Source: Candidatus Melainabacteria bacterium (GTDB lineage Bacteria; Cyanobacteriota; Vampirovibrionia; Obscuribacterales; Obscuribacteraceae). Taken from it: a DNA stretch of 64,000 bases. Positions 46,817 to 55,952 of the stretch are shown piece by piece. The stretch covers positions 1 to 64,000 of the forward strand of contig JABDBL010000013.1 in NCBI GenBank assembly GCA_013288645.1, read 5' to 3'. The notes under the pieces are model-generated. The model made no database searches. It was not told the origin of the DNA and was given only the letters and a program-made list of their open reading frames with translations. Made by a program: the position numbers and the translations under genes. Numbering within the stretch: the stretch's first letter is position 1; each line of letters opens with the position of its first letter.

Positions 46817-47084
46817 TTCTCCCAATCCAAGTCATAAATACTGACAACCCAAATGCCAAGCCGCAATTGAATATATCCTTGCCAAGAAGCATATTATTAG
46901 CTTTCATCCAAATCAAGCAAATGTTTGGTTTGTTTAAGCATTCTAGCAAGCCAAACACTTGCATACGAACAACACTTACAATAACGTAGATAACCGTAGC
47001 TAAGTCAATTAGGCTGATATTTTGCTTACTTTTTACAGCAAGAGTAACTAAATTTTGCCCAGCTATGAATATTTCCGCCCCCAT
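46809..47084 (-). CDS. Small membrane protein upstream of the LPS operon
   Basis: 91 residues from ATG 47084 (an in-frame TTG at 47114 would also work). Two to three hydrophobic segments are visible (ISLIDLATVIYVIVSVVRM, IFNCGLAFGLSVFMTWIG). The end overlaps the start of the epimerase gene by 8 bp, which suggests coupling. No family recognised, no good ribosome-binding site, so moderate confidence only. Confidence 0.45.
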   Translation of the reverse strand: MGAEIFIAGQNLVTLAVKSKQNISLIDLATVIYVIVSVVRMQVFGLLECLNKPNICLIWMKANNMLLGKDIFNCGLAFGLSVFMTWIGRNE

Positions 47085-47166
47085 TTGGGAATATCCTGGA
47101 TTGGCAAGCGGCAACTTTTATAGCAGGTCTTTACGACTCAGCTTGCTAGTTAACACGATATTAAAA

Positions 47167-48177
47167 ATGAAAAGACCGATAGCAATCACTTTTATCTTCG
47201 CGCTTCTCTTACAGACATTTTGCCTTAACCCGGCTTATGCTTCTGTAGAGAGGAAAGACTTAATTCCATTAGGAGAACAGTTAGGTTTTCCGGTTTATGA
47301 ATGGAAGGACGACTCTGTACAAACCAAAGCAATAATTGTCGGCTTTCATGGCATGACTTTCTATGGTTTAGCCTTAAATGATGCAGCAACCCATATGGCT
47401 GCTCAAGGCTACCTTGTTTATTCTTTTGATTTTCGAGGCTTTGGACACTGGCGGGATAGCGATCCTAGATATAAAAACGATGGCAAAGTTCACTTCAGTC
47501 AAAGTGTTGAAGACGGCAAAGTGCTTATTAATGCTTTACATGCTGAATATCCCGATTACAAAATATATTGTATCGGCGAAAGTTTGGGCTCAAATCTAAT
47601 AGTGTGGGCTTTGTGCCAAGAAACATTGCCAATTGATGGCGCCATTTTATGTGGTCTCGGGGTGAAAAATTTGCTCCATCCCAATCCTAAATGGCTATCA
47701 GATTTTGTGCTTGGAATAACTGATCCTAATAGACCTTTGAATTTAAGGCCTTATATAAAAGGCACTTTGTCCAGTGACAAAAGGCTAACCCAAATCTATC
47801 TAAATGATCCTAAAATTCACAATAAGCTGTGTTCCGTTGAGCTATTTAAGGCGATGGTCACTAATAAAAAATCGCTACAACAGATTGAGCTAATTCCAGA
47901 AGACGTCCCGCTTTTAGTTATTTCAGGCGACAAAGACCGCATTTTCAAAATCAAAGCTTTAAAAGATTTCGCTAGGATTATGGGACCCCAGCAGGTAACT
48001 TGCAAGCTTATGCCAGGCAGAGGTCATCTGCTTTTAGAATTGCATCCAATGGATACCGACTTAGCTAATACAATTGATACTTGGCTTGACGACCAAGTAC
48101 AAATCAAGGCAACAAAAATTCCCTCTAAAGACGAAGGGGCAATGCAAATGAAAGAAACTGCCTCACGTGTGCTTTAA
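47167..48177 (+). CDS. Secreted alpha/beta hydrolase, lysophospholipase-like
   Basis: 336 residues from ATG 47167, where a signal peptide begins (KRPIAITFIFALLLQTFCLN, cleavage near AYA). An upstream in-frame ATG at 47065 would put 34 odd residues before it. The hydrolase fold shows GFHGMTFYG (oxyanion loop), FDFRGFGHW, the nucleophile elbow GESLGSN, the acid SGDKDR and the final His GRGHLLLELHP. A complete Ser-Asp-His triad is therefore present. It resembles monoglyceride lipase or lysophospholipase types. Divergent from the LPS operon by 82 bp. Confidence 0.8.
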   Translation: MKRPIAITFIFALLLQTFCLNPAYASVERKDLIPLGEQLGFPVYEWKDDSVQTKAIIVGFHGMTFYGLALNDAATHMAAQGYLVYSFDFRGFGHWRDSDPRYKNDGKVHFSQSVEDGKVLINALHAEYPDYKIYCIGESLGSNLIVWALCQETLPIDGAILCGLGVKNLLHPNPKWLSDFVLGITDPNRPLNLRPYIKGTLSSDKRLTQIYLNDPKIHNKLCSVELFKAMVTNKKSLQQIELIPEDVPLLVISGDKDRIFKIKALKDFARIMGPQQVTCKLMPGRGHLLLELHPMDTDLANTIDTWLDDQVQIKATKIPSKDEGAMQMKETASRVL

Positions 48178-48302
48178 GTCGCACTCATCTTTGCCTATAG
48201 CTCTTTTGATAACTGCTGCCTAGTACTTAATAGACTGTATAATCATTAGCTGTTGAAGGAAAAACCGATTAACACCTTCAGAGCATTGGCTATGGGGAGT
48301 CT

Positions 48303-48848
48303 ATGATGCTGAGCTGTATGATTCGTGCTGATGGCTATGATCAAAAGATGATGCAGGAAAGTGTGGCTTCAATTTTGGAAGCCACCAAATTGTGCTCAAT
48401 GGCTACATCCAACGGCACAGTTCCCTATATCAATACTGCTTATTTTGCTTACACGAGTGACTTGAAAATTTATTTCCTAAGTCAGCCAACACTGCAGCAT
48501 TCGCTCAATCTAGCTCACAATCCGGCTATTTCTCTGACTGTTTTTGATAGTTCACAACCATTCGCCAGTCATTTACAAGGGCTGCAAATATTTGGTGAAT
48601 GCATTTTAACCGCGAGACAAGTTGAACGCTTTGCCTTTGACTTATATACAAAACGTTTCCCAAAATTGCTGGGTAGAGTACCCTCGTTCGAAGACTATGA
48701 GCGGGGAGTGATTAAATCAAGATTTTACGAAATAAATACACATAGCATCAAAATATTTGATGAGCCACGCTTTGGTAAAGATGTTTGGATAACCGCAATT
48801 GTTGGCAATAGACCAAAAATATTAGAAGGACTAGCCAGTGAAGCTTAA
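48303..48848 (+). CDS. Pyridoxamine-phosphate-oxidase-like flavin-binding protein
   Basis: 181 residues. The split-barrel pattern is clear: CSMATSNGTVPYINTAYFAY, LKIYFLSQPTLQHSLNLAHN, PAISLTVFD and GLQIFGECIL. Members bind FMN, F420 or haem and act as small oxidoreductases; the cofactor here is unknown. GGGGAG precedes ATG 48303 by 4 nt and the next ATG (48306) by 7. Its end overlaps the SDR gene by 11 bp, so the two are co-translated and may act on a common substrate. Confidence 0.78.
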   Translation: MMLSCMIRADGYDQKMMQESVASILEATKLCSMATSNGTVPYINTAYFAYTSDLKIYFLSQPTLQHSLNLAHNPAISLTVFDSSQPFASHLQGLQIFGECILTARQVERFAFDLYTKRFPKLLGRVPSFEDYERGVIKSRFYEINTHSIKIFDEPRFGKDVWITAIVGNRPKILEGLASEA

Positions 48849-49584
48849 AGGAAAGGTAGCTCTTATAACTGGCTCAGCAGCTAATATTGGCAAAGCAATT
48901 GCTCTAAAGTTTGCTGCCGAAGGGGCAAAAATAATCATCAATACCAAAAATAATGTTGCCGGTGGTGAACAAGTCAAAGAAGAAATTATTGCGTCCGGTG
49001 GTGAAGCAATATTTATACAAGCCGATGTATCGGACCCGACACAAGTCAATAATCTATTTGCTAAAGCAGTAGAAAAATTTGGCACAATAGACATATTAAT
49101 AAATAATGCAGGATCGGCTATTCGTGTTCCTTTTTTAGAATCAACGAAAGAGCATTGGTCTAACATATTTGATAATAATTTGTTTAGTACTGTATTGTGC
49201 TCAATTGAAGCAGTAAAAATCATGAAGCAAAATGAAAGCGGACAGATTCTGAATATGGCTTCTATCAGAGGGATTGAGCACAGTGGCAGCACGACCAGCA
49301 TGGCTTATTCGGCTGCTAAGGCGGCCATAATAAACTTCACTAAGACTTTAGCAAAAGAATTAGCACCACATATCCTAGTAAATGCTGTAGCTCCCGGATT
49401 TACGAAATCCACTGCTTTTGATAATTTACCCGAAGCCAAAATAAACGCATTTATAGACGGCTCATTGCTAAAAAAATGGATAACGCCGGATGAAATAGCT
49501 GATGCTTTCCTTTATCTTGCTGGCTCGCAAAGCATAACTGGAGAGGTCCTGGTTGTGGACGCAGGTTGGACACTAAATTATTGA
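48838..49584 (+). CDS. Short-chain dehydrogenase/reductase (FabG-like)
   Basis: 248 residues, classical SDR. Cofactor motif TGSAANIGKAIA, NNAG at INNAGSAIRV, catalytic Ser in LNMASIRGIEHSGS, catalytic YSAAKAA, and the end SITGEVLVVDAGW. It reduces or oxidises a carbonyl/alcohol with NAD(P)H. 3-oxoacyl-ACP reductase is only one option because no other fatty-acid gene is near. The GTG start overlaps the PNPOx-like gene by 11 bp. Confidence 0.88.
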   Translation: MKLKGKVALITGSAANIGKAIALKFAAEGAKIIINTKNNVAGGEQVKEEIIASGGEAIFIQADVSDPTQVNNLFAKAVEKFGTIDILINNAGSAIRVPFLESTKEHWSNIFDNNLFSTVLCSIEAVKIMKQNESGQILNMASIRGIEHSGSTTSMAYSAAKAAIINFTKTLAKELAPHILVNAVAPGFTKSTAFDNLPEAKINAFIDGSLLKKWITPDEIADAFLYLAGSQSITGEVLVVDAGWTLNY

Positions 49585-49626
49585 TACAGTCCGCTTCCAA
49601 TGCAAACATTCTGGAGAAACTTCAAT

Positions 49627-49752
49627 ATGACCGCACAGTCCATACTTATTCGCCCAGTCACTATATTTCCAGAATTCAAAGTGTTATGGGATGCTCCGGA
49701 TAACCTGGCTGCGTTTAATACATTTTCTAAGAGGGAAAGTATAAAGAGATAG
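49627..49752 (+). CDS. Possible 41-residue protein
   Basis: ATG 49627 is preceded by GGAGA about 10 nt upstream (49612-49616), a good ribosome-binding site. The 41-codon frame has a protein-like composition (QSILIRPVTIFPEFKVLWDA) and lies between two same-strand genes. No family recognised. A real small protein is plausible but unproven. Confidence 0.4.
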   Translation: MTAQSILIRPVTIFPEFKVLWDAPDNLAAFNTFSKRESIKR

Positions 49753-49776
49753 TATAGATACACGCGCTTTGAAAAA

Positions 49777-50490
49777 ATGAAAAAATTTCCCGTAAGCAAT
49801 CTTAAAACGAATGCTCTTGATACGGCTGTAAAGCATTATGTATCTTTTCCCTTATTGCACCGACTATACCTTCATTCTCGACTCTATGGATTCTTAGCGG
49901 GAAGTTCAGGTATTCTTATGGGCTTGATGGGTATTTTTGCTTGTCTAGGGTACATGCAATTTGCCTTTATTCTAGCACCAGTACTACTGGTGCTCGTTAG
50001 TTTTCAAGTCTTATGGGTCCTATGGCCTTGCAGCTGCGGAAAAGAATATCGCCTTACGGCAAAAACTAAAAAGGTTCTCCGACAGCTTACAAGAAGGTCA
50101 ATAATTGTGGAGGCATTGTTTGGATTATTTATTGCAGTGCTTTTAATATTTGCGTTAGAAAGAATTTGCGGTCATATGAACGCAAATATCATATTGTGTA
50201 TTTTATTTGTAGTGATCGGATTTCTACTGCTGCTCGATTCTCTTTTGGGAACAAAATTGTCTAAATTATCGCGAGCGATGATTCCTGAAGATCGGCATCA
50301 GCGTGTTATTGCCATGAGTGGCGCAACTATTGAAGAATTAAACGAAATATTTCAATATTATTTAGACATAGGACATTTGGACGAGGCTGAACGTATTTCT
50401 AAACTATCTCTCTCTTTAGCAGAAGGCAAAAATGTTGAGTCTCACGAGGTTTCAAAAGTACGAAAAGATGAGGAAAGAGGAGATCAATAG
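49777..50490 (+). CDS. Four-helix membrane protein with a TPR-like C-terminal tail
   Basis: 237 residues. Two helix pairs (about 38-82 and 108-155) flank a Cys-containing loop (WPCSCGKEYRLTAKTKK). After the membrane part, residues 183-230 form helices (IEELNEIFQYYLDIGHLDEA, ERISKLSLSLAEG) with TPR-like spacing. The charged end (KVRKDEERGDQ) is hydrophilic. No family recognised. Its cytoplasmic tail could bind other proteins. Starts 24 bp after the small 49627 frame. Confidence 0.6.
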   Translation: MKKFPVSNLKTNALDTAVKHYVSFPLLHRLYLHSRLYGFLAGSSGILMGLMGIFACLGYMQFAFILAPVLLVLVSFQVLWVLWPCSCGKEYRLTAKTKKVLRQLTRRSIIVEALFGLFIAVLLIFALERICGHMNANIILCILFVVIGFLLLLDSLLGTKLSKLSRAMIPEDRHQRVIAMSGATIEELNEIFQYYLDIGHLDEAERISKLSLSLAEGKNVESHEVSKVRKDEERGDQ

Positions 50491-50533
50491 AATTTAACTA
50501 TTGAGATTCTAATGATCATAGATTTATTCGGCA

Positions 50534-53074
50534 TCACAACAAATCAATAGCGTCCATATCAACGGCTATTTGTACGTCGTCAATGCTTCGTTTGTTTTTA
50601 AAAAACGTAGCTATTAAATTACGTCCATGATCACCGGTAGTATTTTTTACTATTAGATGTTGGCGATACTTGCCGTGCAATCTTTCTAGTAAGCATGGAG
50701 CAGGGCCCAGAACCATCATCTCAGAGGACTCAACAGTATCCGCTAAATAGTTGCTTAAAGATTCAGTCAATTTTTCACTTGTATGAACAGTCTTCTCTAA
50801 ATCTTCACCAGCAATCACTATGCGAATCAATTGACTAAAAGGTGGATAAAGATAGGCTTGTCTGGTAGGCAATTCAGATTCATAAAAGCTTTGATAATCG
50901 TGAGACAGAGAAGACTTTAGAGCAGGCAATTCAGGATTAAACGTTTGTACAATTACTTTTCCTGGTAAATGTCCACGTCCGGCGCGCCCCGCTACTTGGG
51001 TGAGTAATTGAAAACCACGTTCGGTACAACGATAATCAGACAAGTTAAAAGCAGCATCTGCTGCCAATATACCGACAAGAGTAACGTTAGCATTATCTAA
51101 ACCTTTAGCTATCATTTGGGTGCCGATTAAAACATCGGCTTGCCTAGAAGCAAATTTTTGAAAGACTTCTTCGTGGGCGCCTTTTTTTTGAGCTATGTCA
51201 CTGTCTAGCCGTATAATATTTGCTTCAGGTAATAGTTTTTGTAGCTCAATTTCTACTCTTTGCGTGCCTAGACCATAATTTTTTAAAAATGGTTGTTGGC
51301 AAGAAGGGCATGTTTGCGAGAGTTGAGACTGATAGCCACAATGATGGCATATTAAAAGATCAATTTCTTTGCTGCCACTACTCGTGATGCTCAGTTTATG
51401 GTATACCATGGGTACGCTGCAATTTTTACATGAAGAAACATAGCCACAAGCCCGACAAAATACATGACTGGCATAACCACGTCGATTCAAAAGCAATATG
51501 GCTTGTTCTTTTTTTTCCAAACAACTAAATAACGCCTCTGCCAAAGCTTTGGAAAAAATCGAGCGATTACCAGAAGCAAATTCCTGACGCATGTCTGCTA
51601 TTATTGTTTTCGGAAAACCTTGATCAAAAATGCGCTTAGGCATGTCCAGAATTTTATTTTGTTTTTGGGCCAAATAATAAGTAACAATATCTGGTGTAGC
51701 GCTACCACAAAGAACTAAAGCACCATTAAGTTTTGCCTTTTCCAGTGCAAGTGTTTTAGCATTATAACGAGGAGATGGGCTTGTTTGTTTATAGCTAGCA
51801 TCGTGCTCTTCGTCAATAATAATCAAGCCAAGTTTTGGCATATTCACCAAGACTGCCGAGCGCGCACCTAAAAGTATCTTTAATTGGCCATTTTGCAAAC
51901 GTCTCCAAGTATCAAAACGTTCTCCGTCACTGAGACCGCTGTGCCAAACTGCTACTTGTTCACCAAAGCGTTTTACTAAGCGTTCGGCTAATTGTGGCGT
52001 AAGAGCAATTTCTGGCACCATAAGAAGAGCAGTGCGATTATTGATTAATGCTTCATCTATTAAACGCAAATAGATTTCGGTTTTGCCTGAACCAGTGACA
52101 CCATGTAATAGCCAAGGTGTGTGATCAGCAGAAGGAGATTTTATCCTTAGTTGGGTTAGTAAAGCTTCTTTTAGTACCGAGAATACGTTTGATTGATCAG
52201 TGGTTAATTCGGGTAACGCCCTGGTTTTCTGGGCATCAATTTTTATCGTTTGCAAATGTTGTAAGGGGTCACGTATTTGGTCTTCTTTGCTCGAAGACAA
52301 AATACCTTCTTCTAATAATTTGGCTATTGTTTTATTGGTGACCTTTGCTTGTTTTACTAATTGGGATTTGTTTAATTGTCCAGGATTTTCTTGCAAAACA
52401 GCAATCACTCTTTTCCCTTGTTCATTGGCAGTCTCTTTATTTGTCCAAGTAATGACTTCTTTTGTTTTAATTTTGGTGCCGGCTGTTATCGCACTTCTGC
52501 GTTCTATAACCTTTTGCCCTAACAAGTTATTGAATACTTTATAGAAATGACTATCTTTTTGTTTAGTCGTTTTACACCAACGTTGCTTCAATGTCACTAC
52601 GGAAAGTTCATTTGTTTTGCTCTGCTTTAATATCTGCATTATTGCTTGTTGCTCTTCTGTCCAGGCATTTTCATTTGCTAACTGATCAACCAAACAGACT
52701 GTTTGCTTCAGACGAGGCACCAGACAAGCTGGTAAAGCAGCAGTAATTACATCCATCAAACTGCTTAGATAATAGTCAGCTACCCATCTAAGAAATTCTA
52801 TGTATTGAGCATCAAAAAATGCTTGTTCATCTAAGACAGTAACTATTTCTTTCAACTCTATATTTTGTGCTTCAAAGGCTTCTGGCAGGTCATTGCTTAA
52901 CGAAATTACATAGCCAGCCATAGTTCTTGATTTGCCAAATGGAACCAGCACAGGCACCCCTAGGAGGACGTCCTGTGCCAAAGTCTGCGGTATGGCATAA
53001 GTGAACAGTCTGTCCCTAACTGAACTGGCCGCTATATCGACAATTACATTGGCAAAGCCACCGAAAGCTGGCAT
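50534..53074 (-). CDS. priA: Primosomal protein N', replication-restart helicase
   Basis: 846 residues, full length. An N-terminal 3'-DNA-binding domain (ANVIVDIAASSVRDRLFTYA) is followed by a helicase core with Walker A LLHGVTGSGKTEIYLRLI, DEEH box IIIDEEHDASYKQ, GSATPD, QAILLLNRRGYA, and the two zinc sites CRACGYVSSCKNC and CHHCGYQSQLSQTCPSC. Motif V/VI is in GTQMIAKGLDNANVTLVGIL, then QVAGRAGRG. PriA reloads the replisome at stalled forks. Residues 140-290 form a less conserved insertion with a winged-helix-like part. 35 bp downstream of the HNH gene. Confidence 0.95.
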   Translation of the reverse strand: MPAFGGFANVIVDIAASSVRDRLFTYAIPQTLAQDVLLGVPVLVPFGKSRTMAGYVISLSNDLPEAFEAQNIELKEIVTVLDEQAFFDAQYIEFLRWVADYYLSSLMDVITAALPACLVPRLKQTVCLVDQLANENAWTEEQQAIMQILKQSKTNELSVVTLKQRWCKTTKQKDSHFYKVFNNLLGQKVIERRSAITAGTKIKTKEVITWTNKETANEQGKRVIAVLQENPGQLNKSQLVKQAKVTNKTIAKLLEEGILSSSKEDQIRDPLQHLQTIKIDAQKTRALPELTTDQSNVFSVLKEALLTQLRIKSPSADHTPWLLHGVTGSGKTEIYLRLIDEALINNRTALLMVPEIALTPQLAERLVKRFGEQVAVWHSGLSDGERFDTWRRLQNGQLKILLGARSAVLVNMPKLGLIIIDEEHDASYKQTSPSPRYNAKTLALEKAKLNGALVLCGSATPDIVTYYLAQKQNKILDMPKRIFDQGFPKTIIADMRQEFASGNRSIFSKALAEALFSCLEKKEQAILLLNRRGYASHVFCRACGYVSSCKNCSVPMVYHKLSITSSGSKEIDLLICHHCGYQSQLSQTCPSCQQPFLKNYGLGTQRVEIELQKLLPEANIIRLDSDIAQKKGAHEEVFQKFASRQADVLIGTQMIAKGLDNANVTLVGILAADAAFNLSDYRCTERGFQLLTQVAGRAGRGHLPGKVIVQTFNPELPALKSSLSHDYQSFYESELPTRQAYLYPPFSQLIRIVIAGEDLEKTVHTSEKLTESLSNYLADTVESSEMMVLGPAPCLLERLHGKYRQHLIVKNTTGDHGRNLIATFFKNKRSIDDVQIAVDMDAIDLL

Positions 53075-53109
53075 GGCAAAAGGACCCCGCTTACTAAATT
53101 TATTGTATT

Positions 53110-53604
53110 TTAAGCACCAATTAAGTATTTCTGCCAGCGATACTCGCTAGCATAAGAATGTTTGGAAATCTCAAAATGCACATGGCTAAATGGCTTGTGA
53201 GGAACCGTTTTAAGAGCTAGGTTTGCTTCTCTTGGAGTTCTATCACCTTTACGCACATTACACTTAAGGCATGCTGCTACAACATTGTCCCAGGTATCAG
53301 TACCCCCTTTAGAACGGGGCACTATATGATCAATAGTTAAATCATGACGATGTTCACCACAATATTGACAAGTGTATTTATCGCGGTGCAAAACGTTACG
53401 ACGCGAAAGGCTTATTTCTTTATAGGGAATCTTTACATATGCCCTAAGTCTGATAACTGTAGGTAAAGGAAAACTGGCGTAAACCAGCTTGCCATTATGT
53501 TCAATTTGCTCGGCTTTTCCTTTCAAAATAAGAACAACAGCTCGCCGCCAATTGCAAATATTTAATGGTTCATAAGAAGCATTAAGAACTAGTACCTTAC
53601 TCAA
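53110..53604 (-). CDS. HNH endonuclease-like protein, cyanobacterial type
   Basis: 164 residues. The HNH core reads CQYCGEHRHDLTIDHIVPRS, then KGGTDTWDNVVAACLKCNVR, with two CxxC zinc sites and the catalytic His. The N-terminal part (VLVLNASYEPLNICNWRRAV, then VLILKGKAE) is typical of a stand-alone family widespread in cyanobacteria and related phyla. Substrate unknown; a nuclease role in DNA repair is inferred. TTG start at 53604. Same strand and close to priA. Confidence 0.85.
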   Translation of the reverse strand: MSKVLVLNASYEPLNICNWRRAVVLILKGKAEQIEHNGKLVYASFPLPTVIRLRAYVKIPYKEISLSRRNVLHRDKYTCQYCGEHRHDLTIDHIVPRSKGGTDTWDNVVAACLKCNVRKGDRTPREANLALKTVPHKPFSHVHFEISKHSYASEYRWQKYLIGA

Positions 53605-53735
53605 ATTGACCCCAAAGCATTACTTTAAACTGGCTATTGTAGTGATTTTATCTAATCTACCTTAATATTTCCTTTAAGATTATTATAACGATCTTGCACC
53701 AATATTGTCCACAAAAACCGTCCAGACGAGGCTTA

Positions 53736-53868
53736 TGCTACAATTTCAGGGTAAGTTTTATGGACTCTTCCAGAAAACAAATTCACCACTTTTGTCAACC
53801 AGGGAAGTGGCGTTTGTCCCCTAATTGGCGCGTGCCGGTTCAATTATAAACAGGAGAATTAGAAAATC
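53736..53868 (+). promoter_or_regulatory. rpsB promoter (extended -10) and leader
   Basis: TGC-TACAAT at 53736-53744 is an extended -10 without a clear -35. The leader of about 118 nt contains a six-pair hairpin (CCACTT 53786-53791 with AAGTGG 53805-53810) and ends in AGGAG before the TTG start. S2 leaders are autoregulated in several bacteria, so this leader may bind S2; that is inference only. Confidence 0.4.
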
Positions 53869-54774
53869 TTGCCAGCAACATCGATGAGACAATTATTAGA
53901 AGCAGGTGTGCATTTTGGACACCAAACAAGACGTTGGAATCCAAAGATGCGTCCTTACATCTATGGTGAGCGCAACGGTATATATATTATTGATTTGGAG
54001 CAAACAACCAGAGCTCTTGAAAAAGCTTGTAATTATATGCGCAAAGCCGCCTCAGAAAAGAAGAATATTGTTTTTGTCGGTACTAAAAAACAAGCTGCTG
54101 AAATTATTGAACAAGAAGCAAAAAAATGCGGCGCCTTTTTTGTAAATCAGCGCTGGTTAGGCGGTATGCTCACCAATTTTGAAACAATACGCTTACGCAT
54201 TAATCGCTTGAAAGACTTGGATGAAATGAAAAACACTGGCGATTTTTATCGCCGTCCTAAAAAAGAATTGACAGTGCTAAACCGTGAAATGTTCAAACTT
54301 GAGCGCTCTTTAGGCGGTATTAAAGGTATGCGCGGTCGTCCAGATGTACTTTTCATCGTTGACCAAAAACATGAATTAATAGCCGTTTCAGAAGCTAAGA
54401 AAATGGATGTTTCTGTCGTAGGAATCGTTGATACTAATTGCGATCCAGATAATATAGATTTCGTTATTCCAGGAAATGATGATTCTATCCGCTCAATAAA
54501 GCTGATTGTTAGTTCAATTGCTGATGCCGTTTTAGAAGGCAAGCAAGGACAGACTCACTCTATACCAGGTCTGGAAAAGATAACAGCGATCGATGAATCT
54601 GAAATACCCGTTCTGGAAGAAGAAGCAATAATCGAAGAAGAAGTTGTTTCTGAAGACAAAGTTATCGTGCCTAGCAATGGTTCACTTAAAGACGAAATAG
54701 TGCCTGAATTGGTCATAGCAGCTGATACAGTTGCTATCCAATATGAAGATGCTTATCTTGATTCAGAAGACTAA
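53869..54774 (+). CDS. rpsB: 30S ribosomal protein S2
   Basis: 301 residues. The S2 core starts [20 protein letters not shown], then [35 protein letters not shown] and [22 protein letters not shown]-terminal acidic extension of about 60 residues follows ([15 protein letters not shown]), longer than in enterobacteria. TTG at 53869 is the start, with CAGGAG upstream; it keeps the usual short sequence before MRQLL. First gene of rpsB-tsf-pyrH-frr. Confidence 0.95.
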   Translation: MPATSMRQLLEAGVHFGHQTRRWNPKMRPYIYGERNGIYIIDLEQTTRALEKACNYMRKAASEKKNIVFVGTKKQAAEIIEQEAKKCGAFFVNQRWLGGMLTNFETIRLRINRLKDLDEMKNTGDFYRRPKKELTVLNREMFKLERSLGGIKGMRGRPDVLFIVDQKHELIAVSEAKKMDVSVVGIVDTNCDPDNIDFVIPGNDDSIRSIKLIVSSIADAVLEGKQGQTHSIPGLEKITAIDESEIPVLEEEAIIEEEVVSEDKVIVPSNGSLKDEIVPELVIAADTVAIQYEDAYLDSED

Positions 54775-54813
54775 TACAATCATTTAGAAAATAAATAAAG
54801 AGAGGATGGCAGC

Positions 54814-55803
54814 ATGGTAGAAATTTCCGCCGCCCTGGTGAAGGAATTAAGAGAAAAAACAGGCGCAGCGATGATGGACTGCAAAAGAGCTTTGGTCCAA
54901 GCAGGTGGGGACCTTGATAAGGCTTGCGAAGTGCTAAGACAAGAAGGGATTAATGTAGCAAGCAAAAAGGCTTCACGTACAGCTAGCGAAGGATTAATTG
55001 TAGGTAAAGTTGCCGGAGATGGTAAGTCTGCTGTTATCTTAGAAGTTAACTCTGAGACCGATTTCGTTGCTCGCAATGAAGAATTCGTCAATTTAACTAA
55101 AAAACTTACTGAGACTGCTCTCAAAGCTAAGGCAAAAACAGTTGAAGAATTCCTTGGAGCTCAAGCAGATGGCTCTACAGTCGAAGCTTTAATTTCACAA
55201 ACAGTTGCTAAAACAGGCGAGAATATAGTTGTTCGCCGTATTTCGTTTTTTGACCTAGGAAATAAGCCTGGTTTATTCGGGCTTTATATACACAGTCTGG
55301 GTGGCAAAATAGGTGCCTTGGTCAAATTTGAAACGAGTGCTCCGTTAGCTAGCGACACCTTTAGCAGAGAGGTGGCAATGCATGTCGTTTTCGCTAAGCC
55401 ACAATATTTAAGCAAAGAAAATGTACCAGCCAGTGAAAGAGAGAACGAAAAGAGAATCGAATCTGGCAAAGCAGATCTTGCTGACAAAAAAACCGAAATT
55501 CGCGACAAAATTATTGCTGGACGTTTGGATAAATTAATTGCTGAACGTTGCTTGCTTGAACAACCGTTCGTTAAAGAACCAGCTATTTCGGTAAACAAGT
55601 ATATAGAAGAACAAGCCCAACAATTAAAAACGGAAATAAAAGTCACCGATTATTCTCTTATGATCTTAGGTGAAAAAGCCGATCCAATTGATCCGCCAAT
55701 GGGAAGATCAGATGAAGACGGCGCTCCCATGCCACAAGGACCAAATAGTCATAATCCTAACAAAGAAATTGCTTTAGCCGTTCCTTCGGACGCTAAAGAG
55801 TAG
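54814..55803 (+). CDS. tsf: Translation elongation factor Ts
   Basis: 329 residues. N-terminal UBA-like domain and the invariant core KELREKTGAAMMDCKRALVQ, then GGDLDKACEVLRQEGI, and EVNSETDFVARNEEF, where EF-Ts meets EF-Tu. The dimerisation half continues with AMHVVFAKPQYLSKENVPAS and ERCLLEQPFVK. The last 50 residues are a Pro/Asp-rich tail (ADPIDPPMGRSDEDGAPMPQ) not needed for the fold. Exchanges GDP for GTP on EF-Tu. 39 bp after rpsB with AGAGAGGATGG before the ATG. Confidence 0.95.
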   Translation: MVEISAALVKELREKTGAAMMDCKRALVQAGGDLDKACEVLRQEGINVASKKASRTASEGLIVGKVAGDGKSAVILEVNSETDFVARNEEFVNLTKKLTETALKAKAKTVEEFLGAQADGSTVEALISQTVAKTGENIVVRRISFFDLGNKPGLFGLYIHSLGGKIGALVKFETSAPLASDTFSREVAMHVVFAKPQYLSKENVPASERENEKRIESGKADLADKKTEIRDKIIAGRLDKLIAERCLLEQPFVKEPAISVNKYIEEQAQQLKTEIKVTDYSLMILGEKADPIDPPMGRSDEDGAPMPQGPNSHNPNKEIALAVPSDAKE

Positions 55804-55952
55804 CCCAAAAATTTAGGCGCAGGTTTATCGATTGTCAACATTGTCTTGCACTTAATATAGTCCGCTTTAAGTAAGGAGCAAGTAAGGTTGATCAGGTAGA
55901 ACATAGTAGTTTTCGTGATTAAACCTTAGACAAAGAAGCAATTAGCAGAAAA

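Noticed and set aside
48831-49301. 156-codon frame opposite the SDR gene
   Set aside because: A shadow of a gene with all SDR motifs; no independent signals.
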